From SIG603 sp964369415 (lineage in GTDB: Bacteria; Bacillota; Clostridia; Oscillospirales; Acutalibacteraceae), in contig CAYJFP010000006.1 of NCBI GenBank assembly GCA_964369415.1, forward strand, positions 38,600 to 102,599: DNA of 64,000 bases, read 5' to 3'. Below are positions 43,073-50,976 of the stretch, piece by piece; within the stretch, counting starts at the first letter, position 1, and every line of letters begins with the position of its first letter. The position numbers and the translations under genes are program-made. The notes beneath the pieces were generated by a model. It was given only the letters and a program-made list of their open reading frames with translations, was not told the DNA's origin and did not search any database.

Positions 43073-44152
43073 ATGGCGAGTATATTAGATTATGTGAAGT
43101 GGAGAGGAGATATTTCTCTTGAAAGAGAAAGTTTCAATCTTCTTGATAATTTGGTTTTTGCTAAACTTACATATATTAATTTTGAATCTTATGTAGCTCC
43201 TGTTGGTGAATATAAGGAAATTACGATTAAAGATTTTGCAAATGAATTTTTTAAAACTCATAAAATAAGAGAAAAACTAAGTGTCGTAGCGGCGATTGAA
43301 CTCACAGAAATGCTCTATGAAATGTCAAAAAGCATTAGATACTCGAATATGAAGTTGTCTAATTTTGTAAATAATATTGACATTGATTCAAACAAGCAGT
43401 TTGCAGCCTTAACGATAGATACAGGTGATGGAAGCTATCTTATTTCATTTAGAGGCACGGATGACAGTATCGTAGGCTGGAAAGAAGATTTTTTGATGAG
43501 TTGCCATGAAAAAATTCCAGCACAAACTGAAGCTATAGAGTATTTCTGTATGATTGCTAGAATGTTTCCGGACAAAACACTACGACTTACAGGTCACTCA
43601 AAAGGGGGGAATTTGGCTCTTTATAGTGCCATAAACTGTCCTTTAGAGGTTCAAGATAGAATCATAGCAGTTTATAATAATGACGGCCTTGGATTTAATA
43701 CTGATATACTTGAAAGTGAAGGAAGAAAAAGGCTTGATGGCAAAGTGTTTTCGTTAGTTCCTGAATTTTGTTTTATCGGTATGTTAATGAAACAAGAAAA
43801 TGATAGACTAGTTGTAAAAAGCAATAAAAAAGGACTTTATCAGCATGATGGATTTTCATGGGAAGTCGATAAAAATAACTTTGTAACTGTAGATAAAGTG
43901 TCAGAGGACAGCGTTGAACTTAATAATGCTATTATAGAATTTTTTGAAACTTTAAGTGTCGATGAACGTGAAGTGTTTGTCAATAATATATTTAATTCTT
44001 TAATTAATTCTGGTGTAATAAATGTCAAAGATTTGCAGAAAAATAAACTAAAATCGCTTAGGATAGTCTTAGATTCATTAAAAGGACTGGATAAACAGAG
44101 TAAATCAGCATTTTCAAAGGTTATCAGATTGATTTTTAAAACCTATATATAA
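43073..44152 (+). CDS. DUF2974 (Mbeg1-like) alpha/beta hydrolase
   Basis: A 359-residue protein of the DUF2974 family. It begins SILDYVKWRGDISLERESFNLLDNLVFA and carries a serine hydrolase nucleophile elbow, GHSKGGNLALY, with the preceding SFRGTDDSIVGWKEDF motif. It resembles lipases in fold but its substrate is not established. The ATG at 43073 lies 5 nt after GTAGGAGGAT; an earlier in-frame ATG at 43052 is upstream of that site. It is followed by 322 bp without a gene. Confidence 0.88.
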   Translation: MASILDYVKWRGDISLERESFNLLDNLVFAKLTYINFESYVAPVGEYKEITIKDFANEFFKTHKIREKLSVVAAIELTEMLYEMSKSIRYSNMKLSNFVNNIDIDSNKQFAALTIDTGDGSYLISFRGTDDSIVGWKEDFLMSCHEKIPAQTEAIEYFCMIARMFPDKTLRLTGHSKGGNLALYSAINCPLEVQDRIIAVYNNDGLGFNTDILESEGRKRLDGKVFSLVPEFCFIGMLMKQENDRLVVKSNKKGLYQHDGFSWEVDKNNFVTVDKVSEDSVELNNAIIEFFETLSVDEREVFVNNIFNSLINSGVINVKDLQKNKLKSLRIVLDSLKGLDKQSKSAFSKVIRLIFKTYI

Positions 44153-44288
44153 CAAATTTTGTTGGGGTATAGTTTTGGTGAAGAGGAATTTCTTAATTAA
44201 AAGGATAGGTAAAGATTATAGAGGTAGTTAAAAAGTCAACTATAGTAGAAGAAATTATATCATACAATGCAATGTTGTGGACATAGCT

Positions 44289-44333
44289 TAGATAAAAAGC
44301 AGCTGACACCTCGTGTCAGCTGCTTTTTATCTA
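44289..44333. terminator. Long hairpin, possible bidirectional terminator
   Basis: A 21-bp perfect stem, TAGATAAAAAGCAGCTGACAC (split here: TAGATAAAAAGCA plus GCTGACAC), has a 3-nt CTC loop at 44310-44312. A5 and T5 runs within the stem suit termination in both directions, though it lies 137 bp after the nearest stop. Confidence 0.65.
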
Positions 44334-44382
44334 GAGGTCAGTACGCCCATAAGGATGATTGTGATGTATCTTAATTTTTGCA

Positions 44383-44410
44383 GTCTATTTAAAAATATTT
44401 TTAAATAGAC
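44383..44410. promoter_or_regulatory. Upstream operator palindrome for the SdpR-like repressor
   Basis: A perfect 28-bp palindrome; its core CTATTTAAA-N6-TTTAAATAG spans 44385-44408. It ends directly before the -35 box at 44411. Confidence 0.75.
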
Positions 44411-44439
44411 TTGACTTCAGTGCTTATTAGTGATACAAT
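44411..44439 (+). promoter_or_regulatory. Sigma-A promoter of sdpR-sdpI
   Basis: TTGACT (44411-44416), a 17-bp spacer ending in TGA (extended -10), then TACAAT (44434-44439). It lies exactly between the two identical operator cores. Confidence 0.85.
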
Positions 44440-44463
44440 CTATTTAAAGAAAATTTTAAATAG
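44440..44463. promoter_or_regulatory. Downstream operator palindrome for the SdpR-like repressor
   Basis: CTATTTAAA (44440-44448), 6-nt spacer, TTTAAATAG (44455-44463). Same core and spacing as the upstream site, 55 bp away. It starts right after the -10 box and covers the expected start. Confidence 0.78.
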
Positions 44464-44474
44464 GTGGTGATGCC

Positions 44475-44741
44475 GTGGGTTTAGTTAATGTTTTTAAAGT
44501 TTTATCTGATCCTTTAAGGAGAGAAATTTTGCAGGAGCTCAATAATGGTAGGCTTTCCGCAGGTGAAATTTCTGAAAAGTTTAATATTACTCCTGCTGCA
44601 CTTTCTTATCATTTAAAACTGCTAAAAAATGCTGACCTTGTTATGGAATATAAGCACAAGAATTTCATATATTATGAGCTTAACACAAGCGTTTTTGATG
44701 AACTTATACTATGGATAAACCAATTTGGAGAAAGGGATTAA
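44475..44741 (+). CDS. sdpR: ArsR-family autorepressor, SdpR-like
   Basis: An 88-residue winged-helix protein: VFKVLSDPLRREILQELN, then the recognition region AGEISEKFNITPAALSYHLKLLK. It lacks the CxC metal-binding motif of ArsR/SmtB sensors, as SdpR does. Its start is GTG at 44475 behind AGGTGG. It is followed by an SdpI-like gene, the Bacillus sdpRI arrangement in which SdpR represses both genes and SdpI relieves it. Two matching palindromes at its promoter support autoregulation. Confidence 0.85.
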   Translation: MGLVNVFKVLSDPLRREILQELNNGRLSAGEISEKFNITPAALSYHLKLLKNADLVMEYKHKNFIYYELNTSVFDELILWINQFGERD

Positions 44742-44743
44742 TT

Positions 44744-45442
44744 ATGAAAAAATCTAGTACAAAACTTATGTGGACAGCTACTTTTATATATATCGTAGCT
44801 GTAGGAGTAGCTCTTGCTTTTTTACCAGAAGAAATACCAGCACACTTTGATTTCGCAGGAAATATCACAAGATATGGTTCAAAATATGAAATGCTTATTT
44901 TTCCACTAATTACAGTTTTAATGAATTTAATATTTTATTTCAGTATTCTATCAATGAGAAAAAAAGTAGAAAAATCTACTGATGAAAAAGAGATTAAATC
45001 TCTTCGTCAAAATGAAAAGATATTATGCTACATGGGTGTTCTTCCTGTATTTATTTTCGGTGGAATTAATGTTTTTGTGTTTGTTACTGCTCTTAACAAT
45101 ACTAATGGCGAAATTAGTGCAGTGTTGAATAACAATATTGTAGTTTTTTCTGTCAATATTGCCCTTGCCATTATTTTAATACTTACCGGCAATATAATGC
45201 CAAAATTTAAACAAAATGCTGTAATAGGTGCAAGAACAAAGTGGACACTGAAAAAAGAAGTTGTTTGGGCAAAAACAAATCGTGCTTTAGGTAGAATGTT
45301 TGTTGTTATGGGGTTTGTTTTGGCGATTATTAATGTTATTAGTGTAGAAATAGCTAGTATTTCTATGATAGTTATGATTCTACTCAGCACTATTTTTGTG
45401 ATTATGTATTCTAAAAAAGTCTATAACAATTTAAAAGAATAA
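44744..45442 (+). CDS. sdpI: SdpI/YhfL-type immunity membrane protein with DUF1648 domain
   Basis: A 232-residue protein with about six to seven membrane helices. The N-terminal DUF1648 motif is LPEEIPAHFDFAGNITRYGSK. The C-terminal SdpI motif is PKFKQNAVIGARTKWTLKKEVVWAKTNRALGRMFV. In Bacillus, SdpI gives immunity to the cannibalism toxin SdpC and sequesters SdpR at the membrane. The ATG at 44744 follows GGAGAAAGGG and lies 2 bp after the sdpR stop. No sdpC-like gene is seen in the window. Confidence 0.88.
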   Translation: MKKSSTKLMWTATFIYIVAVGVALAFLPEEIPAHFDFAGNITRYGSKYEMLIFPLITVLMNLIFYFSILSMRKKVEKSTDEKEIKSLRQNEKILCYMGVLPVFIFGGINVFVFVTALNNTNGEISAVLNNNIVVFSVNIALAIILILTGNIMPKFKQNAVIGARTKWTLKKEVVWAKTNRALGRMFVVMGFVLAIINVISVEIASISMIVMILLSTIFVIMYSKKVYNNLKE

Positions 45443-45502
45443 TTTCCATAATTGGTTTTCACCAATATCAATCACCAAACCAATAATAAATTAATTCTAA
45501 TA

Positions 45503-45549
45503 AAAAACAAACGCTGTGCCAGTTTACTTTTGGCGCAGCGTTTGTTTTT
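45503..45549 (+). terminator. Intrinsic terminator after sdpI
   Basis: AAAAACAAACGCTGTGCCA (45503-45521) pairs with TGGCGCAGCGTTTGTTTTT (45531-45549), 19 pairs with one G-T. A-rich 5' and T-rich 3' arms could serve both sdpI and the convergent HD gene. Confidence 0.88.
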
Positions 45550-45593
45550 GCTATATGCCCGATATATCCCACAATATACTCGGTATTTTATTT

Positions 45594-46265
45594 TTACAAA
45601 AGTCTAGTGTCGTTGATAATCAGTTCAAATGAGAGGCCTAAAAATTCTGCTGCTTTTTTAGATAAAATCATTCTTTCTAGGAAAATTTCAAAATACTCCA
45701 TTACTTGGCAAATTTCAGTGTCGATTTTTATCTTAAAGGAACATTTTTTTCTGTCTGCATCAAGAATAATATCTGAAGCCTTAACGGCAAAATTTACTCT
45801 ATCATGTATGTCTTTTGCTAAATTTTCTATATGTCTAACTCTAGTGCTTCTAACATCGCTTTTATCGGATAAAATAAGTGCGGCTGCTACAGGACTCACC
45901 GGATGTGCGGTTGCCTCGTCGTGATAACCGATTGCCGAACAAATAAGCGAAATTTCTTCAGGTGGCATATTAAGTTTTGAAAGAATTGTAAAAGATACTA
46001 TCGCTCCGTTGTGTGCATGGTCGGCTCGGTTAATTACATTTCCTATATCGTGCATGAAGCCCGCTATGTTTGCAAGCTCACAAGTTCGTGCGTCAAAGTT
46101 TAGTTCTTTAAGTATTTTGCCTGCTTGGTTAGAGCACCTTTTTGCATGTGCAAGGCCGTGTTCTGTATATCCTAAAGTATCTAAAAACAAATTCCCTTGT
46201 TCAATATAGCATCTGATTTCTGGGTTTTTATAGATTTCTTCTGGTGTTATGTGGTTGTAGTTCAT
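45594..46265 (-). CDS. HD-domain metal-dependent phosphohydrolase
   Basis: A 223-residue HD-superfamily protein. The metal ligands appear in EHGLAHAKRC, the HD motif GFMHDIGN, HAHNGA, and IGYHDEATAHP. Such proteins hydrolyse nucleotides or phosphodiesters; the substrate here is unknown. Its start overlaps the preceding M20 peptidase stop by 1 bp (TAATG), so the two genes are translationally coupled. Confidence 0.87.
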   Translation of the reverse strand: MNYNHITPEEIYKNPEIRCYIEQGNLFLDTLGYTEHGLAHAKRCSNQAGKILKELNFDARTCELANIAGFMHDIGNVINRADHAHNGAIVSFTILSKLNMPPEEISLICSAIGYHDEATAHPVSPVAAALILSDKSDVRSTRVRHIENLAKDIHDRVNFAVKASDIILDADRKKCSFKIKIDTEICQVMEYFEIFLERMILSKKAAEFLGLSFELIINDTRLL

Positions 46266-47635
46266 TATGTTACCTCCTCTGTTGTAAAAATATTATACAT
46301 AGCTTGAAGACAAATTTGCGCATGTAGTTTTAAGTCATCTTCGCTGATACACTCATTTGCATCATGTATATGAGTATCACTTTCGCTAAATGAAGGACCA
46401 AAGGCGAGACCTTTTCCTTTCATCTGCCTTGCGTAAGTGCCACCGCCCATAGAGTATATTAAAGCATTTTTGCCTGTTACTTCTTTATAAGATTTATTTA
46501 GAAGTTTAACAAGTGAAGAATCTTTTTTCATATATAAAGGTGAATTGTTTTCTATATCACTTAAAGAAAGATTGAATTCATCGGCATGTGATTGAATTTT
46601 AGTAAGAATTTCTTCATAATTCTTTGTAGCAGGATACCTAATATCTACACCGATTTCAAACGTATTTTCACTAGCACTTACTAAGCCGAGATTAAAGGTG
46701 AGTGCACCGCTTTCGCTGTCTTTAAAATTAATATTCATAGGACTTCCGTCATAAGAAGTGCCGATATATTTATTGATAAAAGAAGGCAAAGTGCCCATCT
46801 TATCAGAAAAAACTTTGAAAAGTAAATTTAAAAGAAGTGAAGCGGCATTTTTTCCAAGTTCAGGAGTGCTTGCGTGAGCGGCAGTTCCTTTTGAAAGGAT
46901 TTTAGCACCGTCATCAGTTTTTGTTAGTTCAAAATCATTGTTGCAAAGTAATTCAAGAGTCAAAAATTCACTTTCTGAACAAAAAATTTCACATTCAGCC
47001 TTATAAGGTACGGCATTTAAAGCGGTTCCACTTTTAAAGATTTTAATAACTCTACAGTCATTTTTAGCCTTGACATTAAAGTGTAAAATTCCCTTTTCGC
47101 AGTGACATATCCCGTAAACTCCATCAGGAGTAAAACCAAGTGTAGGTTCTTGCTCTTTACTGAAATAATATTCCATGTCGTCCATTCCGACTTCTTCACC
47201 GCTGCCAAAAACTATTCGTAATTTTCTTTTTCCAATAACACCATGGTCCTTTAGGGCTCTTAAACAGTGTAAGGCAATAATAGATGGCCCTTTGTTATCG
47301 ACAATTCCTCTACCATAAAGTTTGCCGTCTTTATTTGTAAGAGTAAATGGGTCGCTGTTCCAGTTTTCACCAGCTGGTACGACATCAAGATGAGACATTA
47401 CAACAGCATTTTCACTTCCTTCGCCAATTTCTGCGTGAAAAGCGTAATAATCTATGTTTTTACACTTTAATCCATATTTATTAGATAAGTCCAAGGCTAA
47501 ATCAATCGCATTTGCGGCATTTTTTCCGTACGGATACATGCCGTCCTGTTTTTTAGCGACAGAATTAATGCTAATCATTTTACTAAGATCTTCCATAATA
47601 TCGTCCCAGTAATTTAAAATATATTTACCAAACAT
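46265..47635 (-). CDS. pepV: M20 family dipeptidase, PepV-like
   Basis: A 456-residue zinc dipeptidase. It has the metal-site motif MSHLDVVPAGENW, the bridging Asp in RGIVDNKGP, the catalytic Glu-Glu in FGSGEEVGMDD, and the C-terminal metal His in DTHIHDANE. PepV-type enzymes cleave dipeptides, and this length fits. The ATG at 47635 lies 6 nt after GGAGA; the in-frame ATG-like start at 47656 is upstream of that site. It has its own promoter. Confidence 0.92.
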   Translation of the reverse strand: MFGKYILNYWDDIMEDLSKMISINSVAKKQDGMYPYGKNAANAIDLALDLSNKYGLKCKNIDYYAFHAEIGEGSENAVVMSHLDVVPAGENWNSDPFTLTNKDGKLYGRGIVDNKGPSIIALHCLRALKDHGVIGKRKLRIVFGSGEEVGMDDMEYYFSKEQEPTLGFTPDGVYGICHCEKGILHFNVKAKNDCRVIKIFKSGTALNAVPYKAECEIFCSESEFLTLELLCNNDFELTKTDDGAKILSKGTAAHASTPELGKNAASLLLNLLFKVFSDKMGTLPSFINKYIGTSYDGSPMNINFKDSESGALTFNLGLVSASENTFEIGVDIRYPATKNYEEILTKIQSHADEFNLSLSDIENNSPLYMKKDSSLVKLLNKSYKEVTGKNALIYSMGGGTYARQMKGKGLAFGPSFSESDTHIHDANECISEDDLKLHAQICLQAMYNIFTTEEVT

Positions 47636-47680
47636 AAATATCTCCAATCGTAACATAAAAAAATTTTTTTTACATATATA

Positions 47681-47709
47681 ATAATATCTTGTCTTTATAG
47701 TTTAGTCAA
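47681..47709 (-). promoter_or_regulatory. Sigma-A promoter of the pepV-HD unit
   Basis: On the minus strand TTGACT (47709-47704), a 17-bp spacer and TATTAT (47686-47681). It overlaps the region just before the ribosome binding site of spmA on the other strand. Confidence 0.75.
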
Positions 47710-47725
47710 CAAGAGGTGAAGTAGT

Positions 47726-48313
47726 ATTTTAGATTTTATTTTTATGGCAATGATATTAATATCTCTCGTTTTTTCTATATCAAGTGGAAGTTTATCAGAA
47801 GTTTCAGAAGCGGTGTTTTCGGGAGCTGAAAGAGCTGTTACGCTTACAATTTCGCTTTTAGGGTCAATGGCGTTTTGGCTTGGAATCACTGAAGTTGCAG
47901 AAAAAGCTGGGCTTACACAAAAACTTAATAAGGTGATTTTTCCGATGATTAACTTTTTGTTTCCTTCATTTAAAGATAAAAATGAGATTAAAGAAAAAAT
48001 TTCTCTTAATATAACAGCAAATCTTTTAGGGCTTGGAAATGCGGCGACACCCCTTGGAATTAGTGCGATAGATTCAATGTCAAAGATAGAAAAAAATAGA
48101 GATTATCCCTCGAAAGAAATAATTATGTTTGTCGTGATGAATACAGCCTCACTTCAACTTCTTCCGACAAATATGGCAGCACTCAGAAGCTCTTTTGGAA
48201 GTGAAGAGCCTTTTAAAATATTGATACCAGTTTGGATAGTTTCGCTTTCGGTAATGACTATGCTCATAATTCTTTGTAAGTGTATGGGGAGAAGAAATGA
48301 ATTACATAGGTGA
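47726..48313 (+). CDS. spmA: Spore maturation protein A, apparently started at ATT
   Basis: A nucleoside-recognition (Gate) family membrane protein with FWLGITEVAEKAGLTQKL and NITANLLGLGNAATPLGI. With SpmB it is needed for spore core dehydration in Bacillus. GAGGTG (47713-47718) is 7 nt before an ATT at 47726. Starting there gives MLDFIF-MAMILIS and 195 residues, close to the family length of about 196. The first in-frame ATG (47744) is 25 nt from that site and drops the start of helix 1. It overlaps spmB by 17 bp. Confidence 0.88.
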   Translation: MLDFIFMAMILISLVFSISSGSLSEVSEAVFSGAERAVTLTISLLGSMAFWLGITEVAEKAGLTQKLNKVIFPMINFLFPSFKDKNEIKEKISLNITANLLGLGNAATPLGISAIDSMSKIEKNRDYPSKEIIMFVVMNTASLQLLPTNMAALRSSFGSEEPFKILIPVWIVSLSVMTMLIILCKCMGRRNELHR

Positions 48314-48815
48314 GTTAATTCCCGTTATAATAATATCTTTTGTATTGGTTTTCGCCTTTTTAAAAGGAAGAAATGTATTTTCAGACTTTTGTATAGGTGC
48401 TAAAAAAGGATTAAAAACAGCCGTTTCAATTTTACCGACTTTAATCGGAATAATCACAGGAATAACAATGCTTTCAGAGTCAGGTGCACTAGACGCACTT
48501 GTAAACATCAGCGAACCGCTATTTAAAACATTAGGATTTCCCACAGAATTACTTGCGCTTTCTATATTAAGACCTATTTCTGGAAGTGGTTCAAACGCAG
48601 CTGTAATAAATTTATTTGAAACACATGGGGCGGATAGTGAAATTGGACTTATGGCATCGGTGCTATCCGCATCAACCGAGACAACATTTTATGCAGTATC
48701 TGTTTACTTTGGGCAAAGGGCATATAAAACGCTAAAATACACAGTTCCAGTAGCCTTATTCGGTGATTTAATCGCTATAATTTTTACTGTTGTCACGGTT
48801 AGAATTTTCTATTGA
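48297..48815 (+). CDS. spmB: Spore maturation protein B
   Basis: A 172-residue membrane protein of the SpmB/nucleoside-recognition family, with KGLKTAVSILPTLIGIITGITMLSESGALD and the conserved RPISGSGSNAAVINLFETHGADS. SpmA and SpmB act together in endospore formation. Its ATG lies within the end of spmA, so the genes are coupled. It implies that the organism belongs to a spore-forming lineage, although these genes can persist in non-sporulating relatives. Confidence 0.93.
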   Translation: MNYIGELIPVIIISFVLVFAFLKGRNVFSDFCIGAKKGLKTAVSILPTLIGIITGITMLSESGALDALVNISEPLFKTLGFPTELLALSILRPISGSGSNAAVINLFETHGADSEIGLMASVLSASTETTFYAVSVYFGQRAYKTLKYTVPVALFGDLIAIIFTVVTVRIFY

Positions 48816-48879
48816 TTTTATTTTATAAATCAGTTATAATATATGGACAGAAATATATTTCAAAAATAATAAAAAATGC

Positions 48880-48908
48880 TTGCATTTTAATATGTCTTGT
48901 GATATAAT
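48880..48908 (+). promoter_or_regulatory. Sigma-A promoter of rplS
   Basis: TTGCAT (48880-48885), a 17-bp spacer ending in TGA (extended -10), then TATAAT (48903-48908). Confidence 0.8.
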
Positions 48909-48914
48909 TCTAAT

Positions 48915-49042
48915 GTTTGAAAACCTTAGGCTCCTCGAAAGCTGCCTATGGGGGTCAGATTCGGCTTAGCCGAAGATTTGAAACGGACAGTCCTCTGCTT
49001 ATATGGTATGAATGTCTAATATTTATTATGGAGGATTATCAA
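48915..49042 (+). ncRNA. Structured leader of rplS, possible autoregulatory element
   Basis: About 128 nt separate the predicted start from the rplS ATG. The leader is notably GC-richer than its flanks and holds hairpins: TAGGC (48927-48931) with GCCTA (48944-48948), and TTCGGC (48960-48965) with GCCGAA (48969-48974). Ribosomal protein L19 leaders are known in Firmicutes, but I cannot confirm a match to that motif. Confidence 0.45.
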
Positions 49043-49390
49043 ATGGAAGCTTTAAAATTAATTTCAGCTGATTCAATGAAAGCTGAAGCACCTCAATTTT
49101 GTATCGGTGATACAATCAAAGTTGGTGTAAACATTCGTGAAGGCGAAAAAGAAAGAGTTCAGCACTTCGAAGGAACTGTTATTGCTAAAAAAGGCAGTGG
49201 CGTTAGTGAAACATTCACATTAAGACGTGTTTCTTACGGTGTTGGCGTTGAGAGAGTCTTCCCACTTCATTCACCTAACGTTAAAGACGTTGTAGTTGTA
49301 AGAAGAGGTAGAGTTAGAAGAGCTAAGCTTTATTACTTACGTGATAGAGTTGGTAAAGCTGCTAAAGTTAAAGAGAAACTAAGAGGTTAA
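49043..49390 (+). CDS. rplS: 50S ribosomal protein L19
   Basis: A 115-residue L19 with CIGDTIKVGVNIREGEKERVQHFEGTVI, then FTLRRVSYGVGVERVFPLHSPNV and RRGRVRRAKLYYLRD. It lies at the 30S/50S interface of the ribosome. The ATG at 49043 follows GGAGGA; an in-frame start at 48917 would be inside the leader. It heads the conserved rplS-lepB-rbgA-rnhB-yraN cluster but has its own terminator. Confidence 0.98.
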   Translation: MEALKLISADSMKAEAPQFCIGDTIKVGVNIREGEKERVQHFEGTVIAKKGSGVSETFTLRRVSYGVGVERVFPLHSPNVKDVVVVRRGRVRRAKLYYLRDRVGKAAKVKEKLRG

Positions 49391-49437
49391 TCTTTACTAA
49401 AAGAGGTTTACAGTAATTTAACTAAAAAAATAACTTT

Positions 49438-49469
49438 TTAAAGAGACAATTTCTGTCTCTTTTTTTTTA
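49438..49469 (+). terminator. Intrinsic terminator after rplS
   Basis: AAAGAGACA (49440-49448) pairs with TGTCTCTTT (49454-49462), a 5-nt loop, then a long T-run. Confidence 0.92.
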
Positions 49470-49562
49470 TTTGCTCTTTATTTTTTTGTGATAAAGTGTT
49501 ATCATAGTATAGATATACATTTGGAAGGATAAAATCTTAAATAGATTTGGTTTATATATATT

Positions 49563-50111
49563 ATGAAATCTGCTAAAATTCAAAAAAATATTATAGAATG
49601 GCTGCAAGAGCTGTCTTTTGCGGTTATTTTTGCTGTCGTAATTTTTACATTTATATTTAAAGTTGTCGCAGTTAATGGCGATTCAATGCTGCCGACACTT
49701 GTTTCAGAAGACAAACTAATTATCTCCTGTATTGGAAATGACTATCAGACAGGAGATATAATAGTTATGTCAGAGGTTCTAGAGAATCCAATTATTAAAA
49801 GGGTAATAGCCACAGAAGGGCAAATAGTTGACATAAATAATGAAGATGGAATTGTTTATGTCGATGGAACTCCGATAGATGAAAGTATTTTTGGATTGCC
49901 AAGTGGAGTTACCATAGCGCCAAATACCCATTTAGAAGTTATGCAGTTTCCACAAACTGTTCCAGAAGGACATGTTTTTGTTTTAGGAGACAATAGAACT
50001 GTTTCAGAAGACAGTCGCTATATGACTGTGGGCATGGTAGATGAGAGAAAAATTGTAGGTAAGGCACTTCTGAGATTTTTGCCTTTTAACGAGTTTGGAG
50101 TGATAGAGTAA
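49563..50111 (+). CDS. lepB: Signal peptidase I
   Basis: A 182-residue S26 peptidase with one N-terminal membrane helix (about residues 16-36). The catalytic Ser41 is in the NGDSMLPT motif and the general-base Lys79 in IIKRVIA; the box GDNRTVSEDSR follows. It removes signal peptides of secreted proteins at the outer face of the membrane. It sits between rplS and rbgA, which is a common Firmicutes order. Confidence 0.96.
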   Translation: MKSAKIQKNIIEWLQELSFAVIFAVVIFTFIFKVVAVNGDSMLPTLVSEDKLIISCIGNDYQTGDIIVMSEVLENPIIKRVIATEGQIVDINNEDGIVYVDGTPIDESIFGLPSGVTIAPNTHLEVMQFPQTVPEGHVFVLGDNRTVSEDSRYMTVGMVDERKIVGKALLRFLPFNEFGVIE

Positions 50112-50112
50112 T

Positions 50113-50976
50113 ATGAGAAATATAGAAGATATACAATGGTTTCCAGGCCATATGGCCAAAACTAAAAGAAAAATGGAAAGCAGTCTAAAGTTAGTTGATG
50201 TTGTCGCTGAACTTTTAGATGCAAGAATACCACTTAGTAGTAGAAATCCTGTAATCAATAGTATATTAAAAAGTAAATCGAGAATAGTGCTTTTAAATAA
50301 GGCAGATATGGCTGATGCGAGTCAAACTGCAAAATGGATAGAATTTTTTAAGAAAAAAAATATTCAAGCGATTGATATTGATTGCAAAAGTGGGCGAGGC
50401 CTTAACAGAATGCTTCCTGTTTGCAAAGATGTTCTAAAAGAGCAAATTGAGGCATGGAATAGAAAAGGCATGGTGGGAAGACCGATAAGAATTATGGTTG
50501 TTGGAGTTCCTAATGTAGGTAAATCGTCACTTATAAATAAAATGTGTAAGGGTAAAGCTGGTAAAGCTGATGTTCAAGATAGACCGGGTGTTACAAGGGA
50601 TAACAGATGGTTCACTATAGGTAAAGGCTTTGAATTACTTGATACACCAGGCGTTTTGTGGCCTAAGTTTGAAGATCCACAAGTTGGTCAAAGACTAGCA
50701 TTTACAGGTGCAGTTAAGGATGAGGTTATTGACATTGAGGGGTTATGTTGCAAATTCTTAGAAGAATTAATGAAATTATACCCATATGCAATTAATAAAA
50801 GATATGAAGTTCAGGTAAACGCTGAAATGCAAGGACATGAGATACTTGAAGTTATCGGCCGAAAAAGAGGAATGTTAATTTCTGGTGGAGAAATAAATAC
50901 TGAAAGAGCGGCAGTAAATGTACTTGATGAGTATAGAGCGGGAAAACTTGGAAGAATTACTATGGAGCATTTATGA
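50113..50976 (+). CDS. rbgA: Ribosome biogenesis GTPase RbgA (YlqF)
   Basis: A 287-residue circularly permuted GTPase. It has G4 (LLNKADM) before G1 (GVPNVGKSS), then DRPGVTRDNRW and the G3 motif DTPGVLWP. The N-terminal WFPGHMAKTKR motif is diagnostic. RbgA assists late assembly of the 50S subunit. It overlaps rnhB by 4 bp, matching the conserved rplS-rbgA-rnhB context. Confidence 0.97.
   Translation: MRNIEDIQWFPGHMAKTKRKMESSLKLVDVVAELLDARIPLSSRNPVINSILKSKSRIVLLNKADMADASQTAKWIEFFKKKNIQAIDIDCKSGRGLNRMLPVCKDVLKEQIEAWNRKGMVGRPIRIMVVGVPNVGKSSLINKMCKGKAGKADVQDRPGVTRDNRWFTIGKGFELLDTPGVLWPKFEDPQVGQRLAFTGAVKDEVIDIEGLCCKFLEELMKLYPYAINKRYEVQVNAEMQGHEILEVIGRKRGMLISGGEINTERAAVNVLDEYRAGKLGRITMEHL

Larger units (their letters stand above)
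44153..44474. other. 322-bp intergenic region, no gene seen
   Basis: I find no credible ORF on either strand. The left half (44153-44288) is featureless AT-rich DNA. Then come a 45-nt hairpin (44289-44333), two operator palindromes and the sdpR promoter. Confidence 0.7.

Noticed and set aside
44153..44290. Short peptide gene or sdpC remnant before sdpR
   Set aside because: The only frames are under 20 codons without a ribosome binding site, and none resembles SdpC.
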